64,000 bases of DNA from Rhea pennata (taxonomy: Eukaryota; Chordata; Aves; Rheiformes; Rheidae), in contig NC_084672.1 in assembly GCF_028389875.1 (NCBI RefSeq), forward strand, positions 496,001-560,000, read 5' to 3'. This document shows positions 11,592 through 22,600 of this stretch, in pieces. Below the pieces are notes generated by a model that saw only the letters and a list, made by a program, of their open reading frames with translations, made no database searches and was not told the origin of the DNA. Position numbers and translations under genes: made by a program. Each line of letters begins with the position of its first letter. The stretch's first letter is position 1.

Positions 11592-14500
11592 TCACAGCGG
11601 CACCCCGCGCTCCTCGAAGAGCTGCCGCAGCGCCGCCTCCAGCGGCGGGCTCGTCCCACGCAGGCCGCCGACCACCCGCGCCGACCACTGGAAGTACTCG
11701 TGCACGCGCTGCGCCGACCAGCCTGCGGGGGCGCGCGTCAGGCTCCGGCACCGCCGGGGCCAGGGCCCCCCGCCCCGCCCCGGCACCGCCCCCCCCGGCA
11801 TCCCGGCACCCCCCGGGAGCGGGACCAGCACCCCCGCCCCGCCCTCCCCCCCCCCGGCATCCCGGGACCAGGACACCCCCCCCCCCCGGGACCTGGCATC
11901 AGACAGCAGCGCCCGCGGGGCCCACCCCGGGACGCCCCCGCAGGGCACCGGGCCCAGCGCAGGAGAGCCCCGAGCACTCTGCCGAGAGCAGCCTCCCCAC
12001 ACAGTCTGGAGGAGCCCAGGGAACCCAGGCGAGGACAGTTCCCCTGTGGGAACCCCAGGGACTTCTCTGCCGGAAAGAGATGGGGGACAGAGGGGATGCG
12101 ACTTCCGTAAAATCATCTGCAGACAGACCAGCTGGTCGCCCTCTCTTCCAGCAAAGCACAGGGCAACAAATAAAGAGTGGAGGAGGACAGGTTTGAAACA
12201 AGACAGAAGAGGAGGCTGTTCACAAAGGGGGTAATAGAGCTGCAGAACATCTTGCCAGGAGATGTGGGCACTAAAGGTTTTCATGGATTCATGTGAATTT
12301 GAAGGACCTTTGGCCAGATACGTGGCAGCTCAGTGCTGCTACGTTATCTTGTGGGCTCGGAAGGACACGCCACCTTGGGCTGGCTTGCAAACAAGGGCAC
12401 TAATGCGGCTAGCGCCAGGCAAAGGGAAGAGGCTCTCAGGGAGCCCCTGGAATTGCTGCGGTGAAGGACACGGTGCTGATGCTGGGGTCCGGCCTGTTCC
12501 CTTGCTCCTCACACAGCATGGTGCTGAGCTGCTGAATCTTTCCCAAACTCCATTCTAAAGAGCACTATCACAGCAGGGAGAGCTGTTTGCGAGCAGTGTG
12601 GGCAGAGGACACCGAGCACAAACCATCCACGTGCCCAGCATTGGCTGTGAGCTGCTCTGCTCCTTAAAACCTCCTCTGGGTACAGCTGAGTGCTCCCAGG
12701 CTCTGGTCGATCAGCCGACCGCTTGGCAGGCCACAGAGCCTGCACCTCTCGGAGAAATCGGTCTGTCCCCTCCCACTTCCCCTCTCTGGAGCTGAGGGAA
12801 AACGGTAACTTTTTTCCTGCTAACACCACTGCTTGCAGCCAGCTGTGGGGCTCAGGGCAACATGCAGCATTTTTGGTGAGGGCTGAGGGAACATCTGCCC
12901 CTCGGGGTCTTGCCAGGGGCTGGGGACCAGTCCAGTGGCCACAGAAAGCAGAGCAGCCCCTTGCCATCAGTCTCCATAGGAGCAATGATAACGGCGCTGT
13001 GAGCCAGCAGCTGCCCTGCTCCGCAAACGCGGCCTGCGGACACTGCAGAGGTGGCAACGTGGAGCTCTGCAGCATTGTGGCTGCTCTCAGGAGCGGAGCT
13101 GCTGTGGCTAAAGCCGGGCTCAGCATCCGCACGCGCCTGCAGCTGGGCTGCCGCCTGCCCGGGCCCGGGTGGGTCTCTACCTGCTGGGGTGCAGCGGTTT
13201 AGGTCGCGCAGGTTGTGCAGCTTGTCTGCCAGCTTCACCAGCTTGGCCCTCGGGCTGCAGTTGGGCGCGTGCTCTATCTGCAGGCGCTTTCGCTCCATCT
13301 TTGGCAGTGTCTTATCATCCGTCACCTCCTCCACAACACGCCTCACCTCTTCCCCAAAGCACTCTTCTATCTCTGAGAACGTGGTGTCCGTGTCCTCCAC
13401 CGTGTCGTGCAGGAGAGCAGCCTGGGGCGAGAGCAGGGACAGTCAGGGGCCCCAGACAGGCGGGGCGAGGGGGGGCGGTGGGAAGGGCATTACCTGCAGC
13501 ACAACAATGTCTGTCACACCAGCCTCATGGGTCAAAATCCTGGCTACACCTGTGACGCACAGAGCAGAGATGGGGAGGGGGCAGAGGGAGGTAGCCAGGC
13601 CCGGCACACGCATGGCACCAGCCCTGGGCCGGCAGAACGGCTCCTGAGGGGAGTGTTTGAGGGGAGGTCAGCCGGGGGCCCCGGGACCTGCCGTGGTGCT
13701 CTGGGGCAGCAGGGGCCGGTGGGCGCTTCCCACAGTGGAAGGTGGAGCAGGAGAAGCCTCGGGCCGGGCTGGGAGGGTCCAGCTGGGGGCAGCATCCCGG
13801 GCAGGGGGCCCTGCGGGTTCTGCCCTCAGGCGAGGGTGAGCCCAAGCCACCCGCTGCTCCAGCGCTGCTCCATTGCCACCGCGACACCAAACCCCAGGTT
13901 GGGGAGGGGCAGCTCCCATGGGTCCCATGTGGTCCCAGCGGTGCAAGGGGGACTCCCGGGCCAATGGAGGGCTGGCGAAGGGCAGAAGGGGTCCCAGGGG
14001 CTGCGCAGGCTGTCTCCTAGGTGGGCAATGCTTCAGGGGCTCTGCCCAACACCAGCCAGAGCTGCGGGACACGAGAGGTCCTGGGGGGCTCTCTCCAGAG
14101 GCAGGCAGTACTCCCAGAAGCCTCCCGGGACCTTCCAGTTGGCACTCTGGCACAGGATGGGGGTCCTGGGGGCTTCTCCCCAGGAGGGGGCAGCGCTCCA
14201 GGGCATGAGGGGGTCCTGGGGGCGGGCAGGTCTCTGGGGCATGAGGGGGTCCCGGGTGCTCTTTCCCGGGGGGCGGGCAGCACTCCGGGGCACGGTGGGG
14301 GCCCCGGGGGCGGGCACCGCTCCGGGGCACGGTGGGGGCCCCGGGGGCTCTTTCCCGGGGGCGGTCGGTGCTTCCGCGCGCGGGGATCCCGGTAGCACAG
14401 GGAGGTCCCGGGCGGAGGCTCCGGGACAAGCCCGGTGCCCGGGGCAGGAGGGTGCCGCGGGGGAGGGGGGGCAGGGAGCGGCGGCGCGCGGGGGGCGCGG

Positions 14501-14667
14501 GCCCCCCCGGGCGGGCAGCGCTCGGGGCAGGAGGGCTCCCGGCGGCGGCTCGCACCGATGGGGTGGTTGATGTAGGGGGTGCCCTCGGGGTCCTTCCGCC
14601 GCTGCGCCTTGTGCTTCCTGGCCGCGAAGTCCGCCGCCTCCAGCAGCCGCGCCGCCTCGGAGCCCAT
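11592..14667 (-). CDS. HDDC3: HDDC3 (MESH1), HD-domain NADPH/ppGpp hydrolase (complete)
   Basis: Exons 14556-14667, 13494-13549, 13181-13421 and 11592-11722 total 540 nt, or 179 aa, equal to human HDDC3. The start [20 protein letters not shown] matches the family. The Mn-binding HD-domain residues are in place: His35 in INHPIG, His61-Asp62 in LLHDTVEDT, and Asp122 in KLADKLHNL. The known enzyme is the metazoan SpoT-like MESH1; it hydrolyses ppGpp in vitro and acts as a cytosolic NADPH phosphatase. Intron 3 (11723-13180) holds an old LINE-like fragment. Its start codon lies 77 bp after the NGRN stop codon, so its promoter must overlap the NGRN terminal exon. Its end lies 198 bp before VPS33B. 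Confidence 0.96.
12120..12350 (+). mobile_element. Old CR1/L3-like LINE fragment (HDDC3 intron 3)
   Basis: The stretch resembles the conserved 3' portion of CR1/L3 LINEs, with phrases of the type 'GGGTAAT.GAGCTG.AGAAC', 'GCCAGGAGATGTGG' and a following 'GGATTC'. It has no clean 3' tail and is diverged, so it is an ancient 5'- and 3'-truncated copy. It was identified by eye. Confidence 0.45.
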
Positions 14668-14743
14668 GGCCGGCGCACGGGCCCGCGCGGCCCCACGGGT
14701 AACACGCAGACGCCGGCGGCGGGAGGCGGGTCGCGCCCGGCCG

Positions 14744-14749
14744 TTTATT
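14744..14749 (-). terminator. NGRN: NGRN poly(A) signal overlapping its stop codon
   Basis: Minus-strand sequence CAATAAACGG: the NGRN stop codon TAA (14745-14747) lies inside AATAAA (14744-14749). No other signal was seen before HDDC3, whose ATG is 77 bp away. If used, the 3'UTR would be about 15-25 nt. Confidence 0.7.
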
Positions 14750-15421
14750 GAGCGCCCGGCCCCGGCCCGCCCCGGCCCCGCGGCAGCCGGTACAGCAGGC
14801 TGCCGTCGGGCGCCAGCACCTCCCGGCCGCCGCGCCCCGCGCCCGCGCCCCGCGGCACCGGCTTCGGCACGGCCCCGGCCCCGGCGGCGGCGCCCAGCGC
14901 CCGGGCGTCCTGCCGCTGCCCGCGCCGCGGCGACGGGCTCCAGCCGCTCCGCAGCACCCTGCGCGCCTCGTCGGGGCTGACGCCGAAGCCCTCGGCCAGG
15001 CGCTCCAGCGGCCACTCCTCGGGCAGCTCCCGCCGCAGGTACCTGCGGGACACGCGCACAGTGAGCGGCGCCGGCGCCGGCCCCGGCCCGGCCCGGCCCG
15101 GCCCGGCCCGCTCACCGCATCTGCTCCATGGCCTGCCGGGTGAGGCTGCGCCCCGGCGCCGCGCCGCGCTCCGGCGCCAGCTCCCGCCGCAGCCGCCGCA
15201 GCCGCACCGCCGTCCGCCGCCGCCGCGCCCTGCGGGGCACAGCAGTGAGCGCGGCCCCGGCCCCGGCCCCGGCCCCGGCCCCGGCCCCGGCCCCACCTCT
15301 CCGCCTCCTCCAGCGCCGCGTCCGGCGGCTCCGGGCCCCCGGGCCGCGCCGCCGCCGCCCGCCGCGGGGCCCCGGCGAGGAGCGCGGCGGCGCGCAGCCC
15401 CCGCCGCAGCAGCGCCGCCAT
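14745..15421 (-). CDS. NGRN: NGRN (neugrin), mitochondrial rRNA-associated protein, short form
   Basis: Exons 15297-15421, 15116-15229 and 14745-15042 give 537 nt, or 178 aa. The N-terminus (MAALLRRGLRAAALLAGAPR) is Arg/Ala-rich and lacks acidic residues, like a mitochondrial presequence. The neugrin core is clear: LTRQAMEQMR joined to RYLRRELPEEWPLERLAEGF, then GVSPDEARRVLRS. The C-terminus REVLAPDGSLLYRL matches human REFFDSNGNFLYRI. Human NGRN is 291 aa, so the variable middle is about 100 residues shorter here. NGRN is known to work with RPUSD4, TRUB2, RCC1L and FASTKD2 on mitochondrial 16S rRNA. Intron 1 begins with a GGGGCC array. The gene is extremely GC-rich and would be easy to miss. 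Confidence 0.88.
15253..15294 (-). repeat. (GGGGCC)7 hexanucleotide array in NGRN intron 1
   Basis: Seven perfect GGCCCC units on plus (GGGGCC on the NGRN sense strand) start 2-3 nt inside the intron 1 donor (exon 1 ends at 15297). The motif is G-quadruplex forming. Confidence 0.95.
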
Positions 15422-16607
15422 GGCCGGGCCGGGGCGGAGCGGGGCCGCGCGGCTCCTCCCGCCGCTCCCTGTGCTGCGGCGCGGGACAGGAGGCCCCCGA
15501 AGCGGGGCGAAGCGCACCAGCCCCGGCCGCAGGCGGGTGCAGCGGGAAGGAGCCGCGGCGCCGGCACCTCCGCGGCGGGAGCTCCACTGCCCTCCCGGCA
15601 GAGGCACGGCTGGGCCCGGGGGAGCAGGGATGCGAATGCTGCTGACCGTGCTGGGTGTCCTGTGCTCACACAGAGCTGTCTGGCATCTCAGCACGGTTGT
15701 CCAGTGCTCTCTAAAGCCCGCAGTAGGATGCTTGGTCAGTCCTAGATTCAAGTCAGCGGGAGCAGACAACAGTGATCCGGGTCTGGCCAGACCAAGCATC
15801 CTACACCCACACCCACGGCTCTCTGATTAGCACACAGGAGTTCAGAAGCTTGATGCTCCTCATGATGCTGCTTGGCTCTGTGGTATGTGCTGACAGACAC
15901 CCTTTCTGCCTCTGCTCCTTTCTCTGCTTGTAAGACTGTGAAACAGCTGGGGAACCAGAACTAGCAAGCAGAGAGAAATCATTGGGGGAAGGGGGGCTGC
16001 CACGGCTTGGTGGGGGAGGTGTTGGTACTGGGAATACCGACGGAGCTTTGTGGGGAAGGGCTTCACACAGCCAACTGAAGGAGCCATCAGAAGCCTGGGA
16101 TCACCATGGCAGGAATGAGACTCCTCACATTTCCCAATTCCCATCAACCTTTGGCTTCTTGGAAACCACTCATTTTCTTCTCTGCCCCTGCAAATAGGAT
16201 GCTCCTGCTCTTGGGCAGAGACTTCCAGTGGTTACCAGTTCTCAGAGTGCAGCATTGCTGCTACAAGACTGAGCACTTCAGACTCAGAGCAGTATTTCTA
16301 ACCCCTGTGCTCCTCTCATCCCACAGAAGCCCAAGAGTACCCAGAACTTCCAGGTGTCTGCATGTGGCTCTGGCTCACTGGTTTTCTTGAGCTGCCAAGA
16401 TCCAGAAACTCAGAACCAAGGTAACATAGATCTTTGCTGGTCTGTTAAAATCAAACAGAAGGATACACATTTTAACAAACACACCAATGGGAGCAGAAGA
16501 GCTAAGCAGCCTACGAACCAGCTAATTTAAGTTCCTTCAAATGGTCCAGAGGGACACCTAGACAGAGGAGCACATTTAAAAAGATGGCAGGCTTTCAGAT
16601 TATATAC
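15422..16607. other. NGRN promoter and TTLL13 3'UTR/intergenic
   Basis: The GC-rich stretch 15422-15600 is the NGRN CpG-island promoter. From about 15650 the sequence becomes ordinary AT-balanced DNA and should hold the TTLL13 3'UTR. I found no minus-strand AATAAA or ATTAAA here, so the TTLL13 cleavage site could not be placed. No gene seen. Confidence 0.6.
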
Positions 16608-19600
16608 TCAGCCTTCAGTCTCTGTGGCACCAGAGAACTGCTGGCCCCTCACCTGCAGTAACTTGGTTTTGCTGCAGGGATTGGTAACCCCCGCAGTCTG
16701 TGCTGCCTGGCTCCGCAGCCAGCTCATGTTCTGCGGCTGCAGGCAATGCTGCATTTTGTAGTGTTCGTGGTAAGGAACGCTCTGGCCCTGGACTGAGAGG
16801 GAGCCCAAGGAGGTAGGATCAAAGCTCTGGCTGGCTGGCAGCTGGGCCTTGCTTGTAGATTTGCGTATGATGTGTTGTCCTGGAGCCTGGACTGTACCTC
16901 TCAGGAATGAGAGGGGGAGGAGCGTCATTAAACTGCAGGCCTCCTGTCCCCTGAACGTATGCTGAACAAATTGTGGCTAGAAGGAAAGAAAGCAGTCATG
17001 GCTTAGTTGTGGAAGCCCTGTCAAGAGACAGGGAAGAAAAGTGTTCTCTAATCAACTACAGGTATTCACTCGCATATCTCCCTGCATTTTCTCCCCCTAA
17101 ACATTCCACAATCACAGTCTTAGACTCAAGCCATCTGAAGCCAAAAGGCATCCCTGGATTTGCCCGCTTTATCTGCCTCCAACAGTGCTCAAGACTCCCA
17201 TGTTCTGCCCATCACATCTGTCTGAGCTGGAGCAGGGTTTGTGGAAAGGAATGCCAGATCTGTCTGGAAAGATTCTTAGGATGAAAAATCTGACTCATTC
17301 CCAGATAATTCTTCACTCTTGAAAAATTCATCCAAATTTTAGGCTGAGTTTGTGCTTTAAGGTTCCATTCTGTTTTGTCTGGTAGAGTAAAAGGCAGCTA
17401 CTATCAGTTCTTGCAGAACAATAAACCATATCTTAGACTTCTTTTTGTTAAATTAAATGGATTAATTTTAATTTCTAGTGGGCCACTAGAAGACTCCTAG
17501 GTCCCGAATAACACTAAGTTACTCTTGTGTCTGAGTTTCTCAGCATCCTTCTGAGGTGTTATCTTTCTAGCCAAGAGCAGAAGGCATTTCTGGAAGCAGT
17601 CAGTGCCAGCAGAAGAGGCATTGGCCCTTGCAGGTTTTTTTCATTATTTCCCCAACATATCAGGTTCAGCCTCAGTGCTCTGTAACAACCCTTAAAGCCT
17701 TATGGAGTCCTTGAGGATGGCTTCTTCATCTGGTTTTAGGCCAGTAACACCAGTAGCCCAATTCTGGAATTGAGTTGGTAGCCAAGATCCAGTCTGAGAC
17801 AATCAAACAGACCTCTTTAACTTTGGGTGCAATCCTTTGTAAAGACTAGTATTCTTCAGTTGTGCACCTTGTAAGAATCTAGGATATGGCAGCAGTATCT
17901 TTACCACAGCAAAACCAAAGGCTTACACTGTAATATGCTCTTGCAGAGTGATGATGACTCTGAAGGGGGAGCCCTACACCAAGGGCTGAGTCCTATGGCG
18001 CTTTAAGAGCATGCACTGACTTAGTGTTAGAAAACACGCAGTGGACTGATCACCCTCCCTATGAGGGGGGCCAATGTTACGTAAAAGGCAAGGAGTTTTG
18101 GGAGAGGCATCTTTACAGTTCAGAATTCACTGTAGGATCTTCTTTTTTTAGACCTCCCTATACTTCCCCCTCTTTATTTTGTGCTCCTTTACCATGCTCC
18201 TAGCATGTTAGTGCTCCTAGCTGCTACAGGCTTACCCAGGAATTAATTTTATTTAGCTAGAAGAATCACATTATTGCACTGAAGAAGCAGGCTACACTAA
18301 ACTGTACGCTGGAGAAAGCCATGTCCAAAAACAATATTGTCTTAGAAAAAAAAAAAGTGCTCCTCTAGTTTGTTCTTTGGAATGCCAGTGAGAAGGATTT
18401 TCCTGGGCAAAGGTGCTCAGAGGCTCTCATGCAGGCAACTGGCATGCCCCAGTGCGCCCATTTGCAATGAGAAAAAAAATTACTTAACCATACAAAAACC
18501 CAAGGACCCAGAGTCTACGCTAGATCTCATTTAACTCAGTCACCACTCAACCTAAGATGCTCAACGCCCACGATTCCTTCCTCTTGCCCCTCCTGTGAAT
18601 GTCTGTTTCCTATAAGTGGCCTTACAGGACAGATCTGAGCAATTTTCCGTTACCTGGTTCTTGGAGATAACAGTGCAGGAGCTGTGGTTGTTTGTCGATC
18701 TATGAATTGTGGGGATCAGCCAGGAAAGCTGATCTACAATGCCTAGACTTCGAATGAGGTTCTCACGCTGTAGAAGAGCCTTCACTCTTTTCTGCTCCTC
18801 CTTTTCCACAATATCCTGGGGTTGCATAGAGTCATACTGCATTTGTTGCATCTTAGGAAAGAAACACATGTGTTACAGCAAAGTTGAAGCCACAGGTAAT
18901 GCACAAGAGTGAAAAAGCTACAGACTGCATTAGAGAGGCCTAGAGAGAATTAGAGACATCAGGGTGGAGTGGGAAGAAGGTCCCAGTGGGAAGCGCAACA
19001 GAGAACGGGCAACACTGGTGACTGCAAGTGCCTCCCAACACAACCTATCCACTATTCAAACTTCATAAAGGGGAGTCCAACCTTGTAGTTCTCTCCTCAG
19101 GAGATACTTGTGGCCCAACACTGTTTTTGGAGACACATTATTGCTTTTGAGAGCTCCCATGCACTAGCACTGAGGATGAGAACAAGGTACCTTTCTGTCC
19201 CACATTCTGGTGCTTCTGTAGATGAGTTGTGTTGTAGGAGCTCTGGTTTTGTTATGCATCTGGGATTTGTCCCCAGCTGATTCTCCTTGCAGGGTTTCTT
19301 TTCTCTCCTTTTTCTTCTTCCCAGTAACAACTTCCCACTCTTCTTTCTTCAAGCGAATTTCCTCCAGCTGCTGCCTACCATGAAACAGTAGTCTTGGTCA
19401 TTGGCTCAATAAGAGGTGTAATACCAAAAGGCTGAAAAGAGTTCAGTTCAAGGACACTGTATTACAGTCAGAAGCTTTGTAGTGAATAGAGACCATAATG
19501 GAAGTGTGCCAAGAAATGAGCTGGAAGTGCTTTTAAAAGAGATTCTTACCTTTATCAGAACTATGTCCTTGAATTAGTTTATGCCTGCTACAAGGGTGGA

Positions 19601-22600
19601 GGAGACATGCAACAGAGTGCCTCCAGAATCCAAAAGTCTATGGAATATTGCATTTGCCTCCCAAAGAGGCATGCTAAAGGAAGTTCTTTTGCCATGGTCA
19701 CACAGCAGAAGACGACTCCCCCTTCTTCTAGCTCTCACCATCTTTCTTACAGCTCTTAAGCAACAGAAAGAGTAATTTCCAAGAAGGGATCAGAAGTGAG
19801 CAGTATTTATGCCATCCCTATAAGGCGTGGATATACCTGGCACACTGCTCTCGTGCTTTAGATGCTGCTGTTTCCTGGAAGAGGGAGCCACTATGCTTGA
19901 AAAATGGCTCATACTTGTCTGTTCCATGTGCTGGGTAAATGCGCCGGTAACCTCCCAGGTGGGAGTTTTCATACTTCTCTGCCTGAGCCAGCCAGGCAGC
20001 CTGGTTGCTCTCTAACTCCTCGCGTCTGTAAATTGAGAGTAAGCATAGGCAGAGGAGCTGTGACAGGAAATTCCAGGTGTTGTATTATCTGATAAATAAA
20101 GGGCCTAGCTAGCATTTTCCCCCTTTCCTTCCCCGTTTGGAAGCTTGTTGCACACAGGTTCATCGCAGGGAAACAACACACTCAACACGTCTTTATCCTC
20201 TACCTATGGAGATTCTGAAATCCTTTCCCTGCTGTACAGGCTCACATCCTGCCCATCAGCCTTTTCACCAAATTAAACCAGTTTTAAGAAAATTTCAGCT
20301 AAAAGCTGCCTGTAGAAGGAGCGTCTGCCACTCTGCAACTGGGACCTCTCCAGGCAAGCTTGGAGCAGCTGATGCTGCAGGGGCATGCAAAGCACAGGGC
20401 TATCATGCTCAGCTTCTCCAGCCTGTAGTTATTTCAGGCTTCTTAATGGAAATGGGAGCTGGAGGGAGTTCCTGCATTGTGCTGCATGTCAGAAAAAGCT
20501 CAGATAGCAGGCTCAACTAAAATGGCCTTAAGAGGTCACGTGGATTAATTAATCATGAAAGGATATGCAGACAAAGAAGGGTGGGAAAACCTGCAACCCT
20601 GGGAAAATGACTGTTTTGGAGGATGTCCAGGACCCCTCTGGCTGTGCTCGCTCCCCAAAGCAGTGCTACAATCTGTCCAGTGAGTGTCACTGTGAGCCCA
20701 GGAATGCTGGTGCAGTCTGTCAGCACTAGGTAACATGACAAGCTGCACAGCTCCATAGTGGAGGCAGCAAAGACTCTGTACAGCCCTAGGTCCAAGAGCT
20801 CTTGGAGTCTTAGATCTAACACCCAGAAACCAGTCCTGGTTCTTCCCATCTAGAATCTATGATTTGGATGACCTGAGCTATCTCTTCTCAGAAGCTATAT
20901 AGCACCATGGCCTCTGGGAGCTTCAATTTGAAGTGAAACAGCCTTTGGATTTATCCTGCTCCATTATGCCCCATCTTTTCTCACCAGGGGCTTGCAGCAC
21001 TAAGGGGAAGAGCAGTACCTGGATACACGGACAGTCTGATGGGCCTGAAGGAGTCGTTCCTTCACCCGCTGCTTGTCTTCCTCCAGCACCTTCCTTTTGT
21101 CACAGGCATGCACATTTATCAGGTTGATGGTATCACACAGAAGAGCATCCTTCACTTCACGATCCAGGCGCGAGTCTGTGGTAAAGCTGGGAGAGTGATT
21201 TACCTGCCGAAACAAGGGGCTAATCTAACCTGGTAACATCCAGCTCCCAGAACGTGCTGTCAGTGGCAAGCTCTCTGGCCTCAACCTGTTCTACCTTACA
21301 CTTTCCTTACGTTCTTCCCCGTAACAATCACAGAAAGCTAAATGCAGTGGCCGGTTCTACAAGGGCAGCTATCATAAATTCAGAATACTATCACAGATCA
21401 AGGAGTCCTAGGGCTCAGGAAACTCCCTGCTGTTACCGAAGGTGTACAGGGAACAAGTTCTTAGATCTGATGAGCTAAGGTTGCTTGGTCACTTGTCTTC
21501 ATAGCCTGTTTAATTCTGTGAACAAAGTGGATAATTTTAATCAACCTTAAGGAAGTTCTATTCATCCCACAACCCTTTGTTATGTGCTTCTCACATACAA
21601 GCAAGCTCTCGGCTATCTGCTGTTTCCAGAGCTGTTTCAGCACAGCAGGAGAATTCTTCCTCACCTCTAGCAGCCACGGTTTCAACTTTCTATCTAGCAA
21701 AATATCAAAACCTAGTATTTCAAAGCAGGCACAGCCAGTAGTGTGGTTAGGAAAGCAGCTTTGGTAATTGTGCTTCACAACAGGGTGAGCTGAAATAAGG
21801 GTCTTTATAACAATATCTTCAATGTCTTCCCAGAGTTTCTTTGTATTGTAGCTTTTATCCATCATCCAGGCATTCAGGGTGGACAGTTTCCTGTATGGAA
21901 GACAGAAGATGGTAAGAGCTGAGCTACGATACCACGTTTCCTCCAAGAAAGAAGGAAAGAAACCCGTGTCCCAAATGCAGCTTTCCTGCAGGATATGCAC
22001 AAGGGGTTGTGGCACCTAGACAAGACAATACCTCTTACTGCCCACTGTGTCATCCCGGACGAAGTTTTCGTTATGTTTATTGATAGCGTAATTGGTCAAA
22101 TGCATGCAGATATCATCCTGAGAGAGGAACCGCAAGAGACCTTAATTTATTCTTAACCTCAGAGTGCAAATAGGAACAACAGCCCCAGAGTCCCACTAGT
22201 ACTAATCTAGCCACTAACTTCACCTGGTTCTGACTCTTCTTTGTGACAGTGGCCAGCAGCAAGGAGTTAATTATGCTGGTGATTCTCTAGCCAGAAGAGA
22301 GCCCTAACAGAGCTCTAGCCCCTCTCCATATCTTCTGTCCTAACCTCTGAGGTGAACACACAGTAGTCAGCTCCACAAATGCCATTCTGGCTGTGGCCTC
22401 ACCAATTAACAAGGGAGTCCTCAAGACAGAAGCAGCAGCAAACTTCTGCAAATTCATCTTTCTCCTTTATTCACTGAAAGCAGAAGAGCTCTCTGAGACA
22501 TACACATATTGGAGTGAAAGAGGATTTATAAATAAGCAGCCCTGGGTAAGTGGGCAGAAGCAGAAGCCTAGAGTATCTTCTGCCAGATACCATAATGAGT

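Noticed and set aside
10867-12234. Several 170-306-aa frames around the VPS33B/HDDC3 junction
   Set aside because: They are GC-rich shadows of VPS33B exon 1, the intron 1 repeat and HDDC3 exon 4. None shows a conserved domain outside those exons.
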